The notes under the pieces are model-generated. The model saw nothing but the letters and a program-made list of their open reading frames with translations, ran no database searches and had not been told where the DNA came from. Below are positions 25,901 through 35,600 of a stretch of 64,000 nt of DNA, one piece after another. The position numbers and the translations under genes were made by a program. Each line of letters begins with the position of its first letter. The stretch's first letter is position 1. Source of the DNA: Symbiodinium natans (Eukaryota; Sar; Dinophyceae; Suessiales; Symbiodiniaceae); NCBI GenBank assembly GCA_905221605.1, contig CAJNDS010000846.1:185001-249000 (forward strand), written 5' to 3'.

Positions 25901-28372
25901 CCATAGAGATGCACATGGAAATCTGAATCTTGTGGGGTTGCCGCAAGCCGAAATCGACGAGACAGCTGCGCATGGCCTGGCCCACAAAGTGCTCCGTGCC
26001 GATGTTCGACGCCTTGGGGATTCTCAGAGCTGGGGCTAGAAACTGAATCAGTGAAGAGATCACCACCGAAGTTGCATGTAATACATTTCTGTAAGAGTCA
26101 GTTCTAAAGGCGGTAGTAAATTTCATCATGATCACAATCATGAACAAGCCAATCCTGCCTTCGGAGGCTCCTGTATTCATGACGTTTGCAGCTCTGCGAG
26201 TCCTAGCCGGGTCCTAGCCAACAAAGATCTCCATGCCACAAGAAGGAAGGCCCTCCTTTCATCCGGACGCCCAGGCAGCTGAGGACCCGTCAAAGATGCT
26301 CAGCCTCGGCAGAGCCCAGAGAAGGGGGGCCGCTGGGGATGGAAGTCTAAGATGACTTCCAAACTCAGAACCTTAAAGGCACAATTGCACAATAAATGGG
26401 AACAGAACAGTATGAGGTTGAGCAGGTTTAGGGTGGGAGGGCATTGGGTTTCTCAAAAGAGTTTGAGGAGTAGCTTGCGTTCTCTGAGCCATGCATGAAC
26501 CACCCACCCCACACCCCTAATTACGCCCACGCCAGCTTGACACCATCTATGCTGAGATCCAAGACCCACAAATATCGTTCAAGGGTTTTAGGGCTTTGGG
26601 AATTCGCGGTTTCGTACATTCGGGCTTTAGGGAGTTTAGCACTGTCATGGCAAACTGTGACTGCGAAAAGGCACGTGATGGTACTATGCGGGTATACTCG
26701 TGAAGATGGGAGTTAGGGTTGTCGGAATTCAACCTTCTAAGTTCTTCGGCAGACGTATGGTGCGAGGTGCTGGCTGAATGCAGACACCCCTAAGACCTTA
26801 GGCCCTCAGCACGCCGACCCTAACACTTGAAGGCGCTCTTAGAACTATACCTACAAAAACCCATCTCAAGCCACTCTAGTTCCTTTGGCACGGGATTCAT
26901 GTCCGAACCCTAGCCCCCCAACTTACCCCAGCCCCCCCCCCCCCCCCCCCTAAACGAAAAAACAAAAACAAAGAAACGATAAGGAGATAACACAGAAATA
27001 AAAGAACAACAAAAAGATAAGACAAGTGTAAGGGCGAGTGGCCCCACGGCCCACCAAGGCATACTTCTTCCAGCCAGGAAGAAGTCTGCCGGCCTTGTTG
27101 TGGTTTAGGGCTTCTGAGGTTTGGAGCATCTGGTTTAAGGCTCATGGAGGTTAAGCTGTTCTATGGACCCCGTTAAGGAGGCTCCCACAAGTTCGATCTC
27201 TCTCTTACAGTGTCCTCCGTGCTGTTCTGTGTACCAGAAAGGGACCACAATTTAGATCTCCACGCTTCAACAGCCTGAAGCCTGCAAAGCTTTGCTGACT
27301 TCTCGACTCTAGCAGCTTTCCGGGTGCCAAACCCCAATCACATTCCTAAAGCCTGAAACCCTCAAGCCCTCAAATCTCGAGCCCGAAATCCCTGATATCC
27401 CTGAAACGCCTGAAATCTGAAGAAAGCCCTAAGAGCCCTACACCCAAAACCCCCCCTATGGCCCCTCATCAAAGCACGAGGTCTGAGGCCCGGGCTCACC
27501 AGACGCTTCCCGCGACTTCTTCGCCTTGAGGCTGACCCAGATGCCTCCAGGATGCTGTTTTAGGGGGTTTTGGGGTTTTGAGGTTTAGGGTTTAGGCTTG
27601 AGGGTTTAGGGTTTGGGTTGGGATGTCATCCCTTTCTAACAGTAACCTAATAAGGACTATAGTAGCCCCTATTGTAATCTGTACTAAGGACTGTTAGCAT
27701 AAGGGGAATGGAGGGTTTAAGGGGTTTCAGGGTGTTTAAGGGGTTGAGATTGGGTTTAAAGGGTGCGTTTAGGGGTTCAAGGGGTTTAGGGCTGAAGTTG
27801 AAGGGTAAGGGGGTTTTTAGGGTGTTAGAGGGCGGGGTTAAGCAAGGGTTGCAAGGACTGGGGCGGTGGACTTTCGGAGGGTTGAAGAGTGGGTCTCAAG
27901 CTACTTGCGGAGACACTCGGACGCACCCAAACAGGGCTCAAGCACTGGCTAAGCAGGGCTATATCAAACCACTGTGGAGGATTTGTGCTCTGATGACCTG
28001 ATGTGGTTGCCTCTTTCGTGTGTTTGATCATGCAATTCCTAACCCACTACTGAACAAACTCAAAACCCCTGAAAGCCAACGAGATTTTTCACTAACCAAG
28101 CGGTGGGGTGGATGGGAACGAAGTACTTAGGAGAAACTCCAGTCCCGAGACACGCTTTTTGCAGCATCCACCGGGATCACCCAACAAAATCTCACCACAG
28201 CCCTTTCTGAAACCCCTCTCTATCCGACCCCGCCCCAAGAAAGTCGCTTTTCCAGCCGTTAACTTTAAACCCCTAAACCTCTAAACTTATCCCTTCCGCC
28301 AAGCGCACAAGTACTGACAACTGCCAAGGCGCCCTTGGCCACCGTGAGGCTGAACAGCACGACCATGACGAC
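8616..28372 (-). CDS. Sodium:solute symporter (SLC5/SGLT-like), 33 proposed exons
   Basis: Proposed exons: 28372-28333, 27544-27500, 27085-27043, 26255-26219, 26012-25982, 25757-25707, 25029-24977, 22002-21969, 21472-21420, 21151-21057, 20619-20575, 20314-20238, 19629-19571, 18999-18939, 18514-18481, 17719-17634, 16920-16887, 16662-16625, 16083-16025, 15682-15628, 15259-15210, 14735-14673, 13876-13838, 13162-13099, 12939-12903, 12592-12531, 12117-12072, 11471-11413, 10590-10553, 10090-10011, 9508-9455, 8904-8858, 8644-8616. They sum to 1698 nt (565 aa plus TAG). Family landmarks appear in order: DFFLAGRSMPWWAVG, ASNIGTEHFVG, YEWTAG, TTTPEWFEKRF, YTDVGQ, SMWYWCVDQTMVQRVL, GYLKILPPFLMVFPG, FPDGLRG, MMSSLDSVFN (serines of the Na2 sodium site), STVFSYDIYK, GLFWPRANGAGALAGMIVGF, AVSLVTQPP. 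The protein should be a plasma- or organelle-membrane Na+-coupled transporter; the substrate is unknown. The true 5' end, exon 4 start (26255 or 26228) and the last two exons are uncertain. Confidence 0.9.
10594..10682 (+). repeat. TTTAGGG array beside symporter exon 29
   Basis: About twelve near-perfect units ending only a few bases from the proposed acceptor at 10591. Confidence 0.92.
11944..12039. mobile_element. Foldback MITE, family 1, left end eroded
   Basis: Inverted arms CCCCTTATACTAACA...; the right end is AACATCCCAA as in the other copies. It lies 33 bp from symporter exon 27. Confidence 0.72.
12152..12249. mobile_element. Foldback MITE, family 1
   Basis: Starts TTGGGATGTCCCCC and ends GGGGGAACATGCC. 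With 11944-12039 it brackets symporter exon 27 (12072-12117) on both sides. Confidence 0.7.
13708..13828 (-). repeat. CCCTAAA array in symporter intron
   Basis: About 17 perfect tandem units, starting just beyond exon 23 (ends 13838 on the minus strand). Confidence 0.93.
14455..14585 (+). repeat. Octamer variant array TTTAGGGG
   Basis: About 14 units of TTTAGGGG, a homogenised one-base expansion of the telomere-like unit. Confidence 0.9.
15528..15597 (+). repeat. CT microsatellite
   Basis: (CT)n with a few CCCTCT interruptions. The long Ser-Leu ORFs across it are artefacts of the repeat. Confidence 0.9.
17509..17587 (-). repeat. CCCTAAA array
   Basis: About 11 near-perfect units in a symporter intron, 47 bp past exon 16. 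Confidence 0.92.
17704..17831. repeat. 29-bp exon-edge duplication flanking a TTTAGGG tract
   Basis: The sequence at 17704-17732 recurs exactly at 17803-17831. It includes the acceptor and first codons of symporter exon 16 (YWCVD). The 70 bp between are mostly TTTAGGG units. Confidence 0.93.
19798..19930. repeat. AT-rich (TA)n low-complexity tract
   Basis: Mostly TATA/TTTA/TATG words, markedly unlike the GC-rich flanks. Confidence 0.85.
21735..21884 (+). CDS. 49-aa ORF of protein-like composition in a symporter intron (doubtful)
   Basis: Runs ATG to TAG on the opposite strand within the intron between symporter exons 22002-21969 and 21472-21420. The reading contains EAGARAVYNPSEIYQEKLER, which looks more like protein than the neighbouring intron. 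I recognise no family and it could be chance or a relic. Confidence 0.2.
   Translation: MPCCRLWKGSALEAGARAVYNPSEIYQEKLERVEPDCFSQLLRLTRALN
22678..24366 (-). CDS. Zinc-ribbon repeat protein with PD-(D/E)XK-type nuclease domain, nested in symporter intron
   Basis: This uninterrupted 562-codon ORF starts with ATG at 24366. Residues about 105-425 hold five roughly 60-aa repeats built on W-x-C-x3-H-x-W-x-A...WCP-x-CA, each giving a C/H/C/C zinc site, as in treble-clef/zinc-ribbon domains of bacterial, phage and large-DNA-virus proteins. The C-terminal domain (about 426-525) has LDGYCPELNLAFEYHGEQHY followed by a lysine-rich helix and VRLVVVPF, the arrangement of Vsr/homing-type PD-(D/E)XK nucleases; Asp455, Glu466 and Lys497 are plausible catalytic residues. 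DNA binding and cleavage is a family-based inference. The gene lies wholly between symporter exons at 24977 and 22002, on the same strand, has no introns itself and lacks TTTAGGG arrays inside, so it probably arrived separately. The N-terminal 100 residues are unrecognised. Confidence 0.88.
   Translation of the reverse strand: MQACIVSAIPVQALQALLSMLLHSAKQHCCGCHARDVFNRTVPAGCFSNLRRPAAQGSSVHRFLFKTALASEESQAPWPKGPSFASAEVQGGMASGIARSEGTCEKQVRLQRLRDHAATLGGKCLAEEYLNNRTKILWRCIRGHTWYATSNHVLSNKSWCPHCAKKAPIGLERLRTHAASLGGHCLATEYANSRQKVSWQCKFGHVWEASPSSVLNQKNWCPKCACLARSSRAKQPRVQLMLHHLQQYAVAKHGLCLAKEYINSKTKVLWQCELKHEWHATPSSVLHTGSWCPTCAGNARKTLQQMRTHAEALGGRCLSTDYSNNYTPLRWTCHSGHQWLASALSVMSHKSWCPHCAKIAPIGLIRLQAHAESLGGSCLSRQYTNSRNMLLWECKRGHAWKASASNILHGSTWCPHCAALTWKNESEVRQVLEAIFAPAKFDARFPAFLQGLQLDGYCPELNLAFEYHGEQHYDPENYFHFGDPSKFQRQQERDSRKVQLCDQAGVRLVVVPFFVKDKHSFVRLALLQWFSVSEVNPVMITSGMRLTDSLTPTTTPVEGLNA
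24882..24962 (-). repeat. CCCTAAA array
   Basis: About ten units ending 15 bp before symporter exon 7 (24977) and following the nested nuclease gene. Confidence 0.9.
27618..27706. mobile_element. Foldback MITE, family 1, diverged
   Basis: Starts TTGGGATGTCATCCC and has the inner AAGGACTGTTAGCATAAGGGG; located upstream of symporter exon 2. Confidence 0.65.
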
Positions 28373-28395
28373 CTCTTCGATGTTCAGGTTTGGGT

Positions 28396-28540
28396 GAATC
28401 AAGGGACGAAAGGAGGGACCCTTGCAAGGGACCTTAAGGTATTGGGGGGGATTTAGGGGCGACATAGGCATACAGTGACGATAAAAGGTATATACAGAGG
28501 TTTGTAGGGCTGTCTTCTAGGGGTCCCTCCTGATACCCGT
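28396..28540. repeat. Dispersed repeat, family 5
   Basis: TCAAGGGACGAAAGGAGGGA...ACCTTAAGG...CTAGGGGTCCC matches 56527-56690 in order. It covers the ATG at 28471 upstream of symporter exon 1, arguing against that ATG being the start. Confidence 0.6.
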
Positions 28541-29428
28541 TAGGTGAACCCTGAGCCCGAAAGGCCGAAACCGAAAGCCCTCAACCCCAAACCCTAAACA
28601 AACCCTGAGCCCTAAACCTTCAAATCTAAACTCTACACCCTAAACCATCCTAATCCCTAAACCCTGAACCCTGTACCTTACAATTAAACCCTGAACCTGA
28701 AACCAGGCTTCCAGGGAGCTTGGGGTATCAGGCTGCGGTTGGCGGGATCAGGGGGTTACCAGCGGTCAGCGAGTCTGCCTACAAGTGTTCGAGGGAGCGC
28801 AGTCCAAGGTCGACTTCGGAGCCCTATAGGGACCTGTTTTAGGGCTTTGGGTTTAGAGCTTTGCCACATCTGGGATGTATCAAACGCACACAAAGCGATG
28901 ACTTCAAACCTCATTAAACCATGAACCCTAAACCGATGAAATCCTAAACAGGTCCTTATAAGCACTCAATCTCAGGCAGGTGCCACATCCCCCACGCCAA
29001 CGTTCACCCGCATGGCGTCTCTCTACCAGCTGCACAACGCAGCGTTTGTAAACGTCTGGCTTGTAGAGCACAGCAGTCACATGTCGGGCTTTGGGTCTGT
29101 AGGGTGCTGCCTCGGGCTTGGAGGAGTGCGGTTGGGGTTATTGGGGTTGGTTGGGTTGTGAGCGCGTTACCCGATGTGGGTTTGGGCTTAAAACAGCCCC
29201 AGCTGGGAGCCAACAGCAGCCGGACGCGAACCCATCGAGTCAATCCAACCCCTTATCCTCTGGTCCCAGAAGGGTGGTCTCTTTGGGAGATCTTATCGCA
29301 CGGAGCCTTAGTTTGAATTTTCGGGTATCCAGAAAGTGACCACTGTTGCCTGTTGTTGAAGTCTGGGGCCTCCAAAAGGAACATGTTGAAGTCTGGGGCC
29401 TCAAAAGGAACACAGAAGCGTTTGCAGC

Positions 29429-29433
29429 TTTAC
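29429..29433. repeat. Target-site duplication TTTAC, left copy
   Basis: TTTAC abuts the left LTR. The matching copy is at 40188-40192. Five base pairs is the usual copia integrase stagger. Confidence 0.92.
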
Positions 29434-29589
29434 AGTTAAGTACAACAAAGGTACTTAAGACAAGGAAAGACGCACAACGGGCACGCCTATTTTCCTTGAG
29501 CCAAAATACAATCAGTCATCCGAATCTGCTCTCCTAACCCTACTTGGTATGTACAGCTAAACGGTGGTTTGGGGCCAGTTTAGTTAACT
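29434..29589 (-). repeat. 3' LTR of the copia-like element
   Basis: 156 bp, identical to the copy at 40032-40187. It begins AGTTAAGTACAACAAAGGTA on the plus strand and ends CAGTTTAGTTAACT. It is preceded by target duplication TTTAC and followed by the polypurine tract. Confidence 0.97.
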
Positions 29590-29602
29590 CCCCCCTTTAG
29601 GA
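29590..29602 (-). promoter_or_regulatory. Polypurine tract
   Basis: On the minus strand the sequence reads CCTAAAGGGGGG immediately before the 3' LTR, the standard position and composition of the plus-strand DNA primer. It begins about 20 bp after the ORF2 stop. Confidence 0.88.
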
Positions 29603-29622
29603 GACAGAACGGTGAGACTGGA

Positions 29623-32600
29623 CTAGCAGATTGAGGGCAGGTTGAAACCTGCGCTCAGTAGTGTTGCGCGGTCTGAAGGACTCAAGCGCTCGGCATTTCT
29701 GATCAGGAATGCTATGGCAACGATTCGTTCTGAAGCCTCACATCCTGTCAGGACTGTGCAGTGGCGTGCTCTGGGATTGAAGAGTGCAGGGTTACACAAC
29801 ATGTGACCCCATAGGCTGTCGTCGTTTGGACATTGGACAGTCCCTTCCTCATCTTCTACCCACAATATGGGTCCACTTGTTGGATTCAACGCTACAAGGA
29901 GGTTCTTTGAGCCTTCTGCATTGTTGGAGTCTCGGTGGAGCCCCGCGACTACACCTTGCTGCACGATTATGCTTGAGAACTTGTGTGATGGCATATAACG
30001 TCGAAAGAATCGACATATCAACGCCGTTGCATATTGAAATTTGTGTGTGTTTGTCTGCAGGCCAAACACTCCTCCTAAGACAAATGCGCCCGCAGAAAAT
30101 ACATGCGAGTCGTGCCCCGGTGCCCCCCTCTTATCAGGACCATGAGGTAACAGCGTCAGTAGCTGCACCAGATGCTGACAAGTCGGGACCTTTGGGCAAC
30201 TGCCTGCGAAGACTTCTGCGGCAAGATTTGCCTCTGCAAGTGCGGCGACGGCAGTTTCCAGGTGGGGTCCATCGCTGGATGCTGTCAAGCCAAACTGTGC
30301 GAGAGTATGTGGCCATTCTGCAGGTGGAATGACTTTTGTTAGGCCATTAGCTATCTGAGATTCGCTCTTGCAGTACACGGCAGTGACTTGTGGCGACTCT
30401 AGCTGTTCAGACATTGATGCAATGTTGACCCTGTGGACTCGATTGCAGTGTCTCAGCTTCGCCGAATAGCCTGTAGCCAGGACTTTGAGCAAGGTCTCGT
30501 TGTCTTGATGGAATACGACGTCGATAGCACGACCGAGGAGATGCTCCATCATGACCTGAATGTTCAAGGCCTCACCAAACATGGCGGAAGCCATTGCTAT
30601 GGCCTCAGCCTCGGGAGTGCTTCTTGCAACACTCGTCTGTTTCTTAGATGCCCACCACAGCGGAAAGCGGAAATCTGTTGACCCTATAGTCATGTAGATC
30701 CCGCTCGTCGATTTTGCACTATGCGGACAAGAGGCGAAATCACTGTCAGTGAAGATGTGGATCTGGGGAGCTTCGTGATGGTTCACAGTAGCAGCTAAAC
30801 ATAAGCCTGTTGTACCGTGAAGATACGAAATCAGGCGAAGTAACTGCTTGTCTTCCCATTTAGTCCACGCGGCCACTCGTGACGCTAACCGACCGATTAT
30901 GAAACACAGATCAGGGCGAGCCAACCGACCCAGCCAAAGTGCTTTCATAAGTACCTTTGCAGCTACATGGCTCAGTGTGCCGGGTTGCTGCAGGTCCTCA
31001 TCTGACATTAACGCCTCGGACAAACTTGGGGTTGTGACGTTACGGAGCTTTGCCTTTGGGACATCAGCAAGCTCGCAGTACGCCTCGACGACCTGCTCTG
31101 CGAAAGCAGACATATCAAGCACAAGAGTTGTGAAGTCACTGCCTCGTTGGATTCGGTGACCTCTGCCAAGGATCCGTGCATTCGAGGCTTCGATGTAACA
31201 TTCGTCTTCCAGCTTGATATGCGCTCTCAGCCTTTTCCAAAACTGTGCATGAAGATGCTTTGCTCCCGACAACGTTAGGTCATCTACATACACGTTAAGT
31301 AGCAGGGTATGGGAACCCATTTGAAAGATGAAGTTTGAAGGAAACAAATCCATCTCAATGCCACCAAAGGAAGTGAGAACAGAGGCTAGGTGTTTCTGCC
31401 ATAGTTTGCCAGCAAGCGGATGGCCATATAAGCTTCGCTTCAACCTTACCACCAACTTCGACCCTGATGGGTACGCTTTGTGCCAAGTGTCCAACCACAG
31501 CTCCTCGGGGAGGATAACCCATGTGTCGGGCTCTCCTGCCTCAGCGAGGTCAGCTTGAAGAAATGCCTGAATGGCATCTGCAAGGCTCACTGCGTTTCCA
31601 TCTTGGCAGCCGAAAAACAATGCGATGTTAAGGGCAACCAAGGAAGTTGGTGTGGTAGCCACGTCTTCAAAAAGAACATGGTTTCCGAACTGGTCAAAAA
31701 TGCAGTCCCCCCTGTACACGATTCTCCCTTTGAACTTGTGTTCATGCTCAGGGAGTTCGAAATGTTTTATCCCACATAATGTGAGAAGCTCTGCAATTTT
31801 GAGTTTACGGTTTTGCCGTTTTGCATCGGCACGCAAGGAAGACAAAAGACAGACTGTCAAATCATCCCACGTTCCGTTAGAACGTAACCCTTCTGCCTCC
31901 TTCTTCACGGCTGCAACTCCGCGCGGGTCTGCTTTCCATTCCCGCTTTGTTAAGTTCTTCGTGACCATGGAGGGGATGTGGCGATGGTAGCGTTGCGGAT
32001 ACCACGCTTCGACGATGTTGTGAGCGAGCTCTCGTGGGTATGCTTCAGTCTGCTTTGTTTGTGAGCCTTCGGCGGCCTCGTGCTGGTGGCTACCGTCACA
32101 TTGCAGTTGTCCAAGAAATTGAACAAGTCGCAGATCATTAGTGGCTACGCTCCAGGGCTTGCGGATTGGATGCTCTCGGCCCTTCACTCCAGCCATGCAG
32201 CCATCAAAAGACACTTTGTGTAGACCATGTTCATCCTGAAATTCTTTCCATTCAGGGAGATCCCACCAGCCGGACCCTTTGGGCCACTCGACTGCGATCC
32301 TTCCATGATTTGCGATGGCAGTTGCGAGTACCTTGCGGGCATACAAGAACATAAGCTTGCTCTTCTCTTGGCGATTCCGAAGACCCTTTCCGTACTTCGC
32401 CCCATGCCTATGGACGTTCATGTTCTGCCACGGACTGAACTCGGTGCACGGCAATGAGAGCCACACATCACAACCTGGCGATGCTTCGACCTGACCTTGA
32501 ACTTGTTTGACATGTTCTTCGTTGGACAAATCAATCATGCTTCGGCATAAGCGGATACTGTTGATGCCAATTTCGGACGCAGCTTGCGAAAGCTCTGAAC

Positions 32601-35600
32601 TGTCGCCACACGCATATTCGAACAACACATCCTTGCCTATGAGCGTTTGCACCTTTCTTTGGCGGACTCTTTCCCTGTTGACATCGACAAAGACTTGCGT
32701 CACACCGAGCTCGACCTTCGCAACAAGACCTTCTACAGCGGGCTCACTCGAAGGGTGGAGACCAACGCCTTCGGGGAGCTCAGCTGGAGGAACTGGCTCA
32801 GGGGGCTTGGACGTCAACGCAATCCTATCAGCCTTTATCAGGGCATCGAATCTTGCTCGGCATTTAGGACTATGCTTCACGGAATCGAAAGTGCACGCTT
32901 TGCATCCTGGTGTGGCACCGAACTTAAGAATGCGTTCAAGCGTAATGTACTCTGCGCGCCTTCGAGGAGGATCAGCAGGGGACAATGAGCTGAATGGTAT
33001 GTCCAGCGCTGTGATAGCCTCAAGTTTGGGATCCTGGAACTCGCGAAGAGCAAGATCCGCCGCGGCCTTTAGCGGGAAGGTCTCAGTCTCTGGGACATGC
33101 ACTTCCGCATATGGCACGGGGATCATGTCCCTATACCCAATCGACTTGGACTTGACGGCTTCATAGTCTAGCACCCAGATCACGTCACGATACACAAATC
33201 CGTGCTCAAACCTCCAACCTGCAAATAGTCCGGGAGCAGTTGTAGCTTCGAACTTATGCCTGCGGCTGGGGTCATGGATCCTGTAATGCACCAACTGTCC
33301 CAAGGGAAGCCTTGGGCCTTCGAATGGGGAACCAGTTGCAACCTCGAAACGCGACTTGTCTTTGCCCTGCCACGGTACAACTGTCAAAGTCTGCGCGGCA
33401 AACTGCACGGACACATGCCACAGATCTGGAACCACATGGAACCCAGCAGCCAAATGCACCGCGCGAGTCGATTCCTCGAGAGTTCTTATCTCTCTCTCAA
33501 GTTGGGCGTTGTGTGGAAATCTGTTTTCTAGGGTCGCTTCATGCACCCATCCTATTTGTGAGACGGCAGCTATTAACTCCTTTGCATCATCAGCCTTACA
33601 CAACACGTTCGGGAGGTGCTTGTATCGGGCGCCTACAAAGGTAAGGAGGTTCTGAGCTGCTCTCTCAGCTGTGCGCGCACAGACAAAAGCTCGCAGTGCA
33701 CCACTATATTCATCCCTGATGACATGGACTGCATGCTCACGCTTCGAAGGGATTATATAGTCTGTTGCAATCCTCTCGCCAAACTGTTCAGCAGGAGGCA
33801 AGTCACCTCTGTCTTCGAGAGGCTCTGCACGCTTCTTGGTGACTCTTTGTCGATACATGCGGCTTCGCTGACATATCTCACAGTAGGGATTCTTAGGGAT
33901 ATGCGTCAACTTGTGTGCCATTGAAGAGGCCTCCTTGATGAGTTGCTTCTGACGTTCTGATGTTACGTCCTCTCCTGAGTCCGACCCAGAACCTGGCGGA
34001 ATGGCAGGTGGAGGAAGTGGAGGTGGCGGGACCTCGGGTTCTACTGGAGCAGGAGGTTCCGGAGCCTTCGCTGCTTCAGCAGGTTTAGGAGCTTTTGCAC
34101 CTTTGACCTTGTCCTTTGGACTTGGTTTAGCCTTTGGCTTTCTTGCTGAAGAGGACTTTGCCCTAGACTTCAGCTCGTCATCAGAGTCAGGTGGAGGATC
34201 TCTAGACCCGGAGGCGGTCTTTGACGGCACCCCTGGATCCTGCAACAACTCAAGCAAGGTAGACTCCTCCGTGATATGCGGCGAGGGTCGATACGTGGTG
34301 TGCCGTGAAGGCTCTATGGTAGTGCGTGCAAGAGGCTTTGCCTTTCTAGCATCGCTCATGAAGCCAGGCATCGCAACAGTGGAAGGCGAGACGAATCTGA
34401 CCTGTTCCCTGAAGATTGGAACATTTCCCTCAACTCTATCGGCACATATGGCGGATTCTTCAATGACCTGAACGTGTTCGACACTCGACAGGAACATCGG
34501 GAGCTTTCCTGGCAACCATACAAACGGCATAGACTTTGTCTCTACCAACTCACCAAGTGATTTTACACTAGGGCAGTTGTCCAGGAGATATGCAGAATTG
34601 TTTCCTAGAATGGAACCCTCGAAGCCAAGCATGAGCCCTGAATCAACGACACCATTCCCTGTGGAAAAGGATACTGTGGGTGCCTGTTCGGCCATGTGTG
34701 CGTATGCGTCTTCAGGAATGCCTTGTTCATTGAGGGCTTCACGACTCTCTAGGGATCTACCTGCACCACTATCAGCGATCCACTCGTGGTAGAACCATCC
34801 CTGTTGCGGGTGCTGATGCTGAGATGCTACAAGCAACGGAGTGACAGTGGCGGGACAGGCAGGAGCGCAGATGTTGCTGAACACAGTAAACCACCCCGAA
34901 ACGAACTGGAAGAACCTACTCAATCCTGAACGCTTCCAAAAGGTTGTCTTGCTCGGTGTGGAGGAACCATCGACCGAGGCACCCCGCGCCGTAGTGGGAA
35001 GCAGCAGGGCGACAGCTGCGGCAGAGCTCTTTGCCGTAGCGCTAGCTCCAGTAGTCTTTGACCCTGGGGCCTTGTTACCGGGAGAGGTCTCATGCGAAAA
35101 CGGACAATTCTCACCCCGGTTACACGTTCCCTTTGGGAAGAACAGGCATGGTACGGTAGCTTTGGGGGCATTTCCTTTGCTTGGGGCTTTGCCTTCAGCT
35201 TTGGAGCCCTGGCCTTTACCGCCTGATTTCGCCTTTGGCTTGTTTGGTGTTTTCTGTGAATCTGCACCCTTACCACTCCCTTTACCCCCCTTTCCCTTGC
35301 CATCCTTGTCTTTCCCATCCTTCCCAGAACCTTTGGTCTTGGCCGGAGGGGCTGGATTGGCAGGAGTGGGCTTGTCCGGCTTATCGCGGGAACGCTCCTC
35401 TTTCTTTGGGGCGGGAGCAGCTTTGGCTTTGGGCTTGATGAGAGTGTCACGAATTGACTCTTCGTTTGCTTCTTCTCTCAGCTCATCTAGCAATTCGACA
35501 AGCTGCGACCACAACCACGCAAAGGTTCGCTTGTTGCTACCTGGATTGGAGTCTTTGATCTTGTCGACTGCTCTGGAAAGAAGCCTGCAGTGCTTGAGCT

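Larger units (their letters stand above)
28373..29433. other. Upstream region of symporter gene, no secure gene
   Basis: Contains a dispersed repeat (about 28396-28540), degraded CCCTAAA sequence (28560-28700) and a 29-bp tandem duplication near 29357-29412 (TTGAAGTCTGGGGCCTC twice). The symporter transcription start or further 5' exons should lie here, but I could not identify them. A plus-strand reading from the ATG near 29012 (MASLYQLHNAAFVNVWL) is open but unsupported. Confidence 0.4.

Noticed and set aside
28469-28471. ATG at 28471 as the symporter start
   Set aside because: It lies inside a dispersed repeat with a second copy at 56527, so the preceding residues are probably not ancestral coding sequence.
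35090-35160. Host CCCH RNA-binding protein gene
   Set aside because: The finger is in frame within the retrotransposon polyprotein between gag-like and protease regions.
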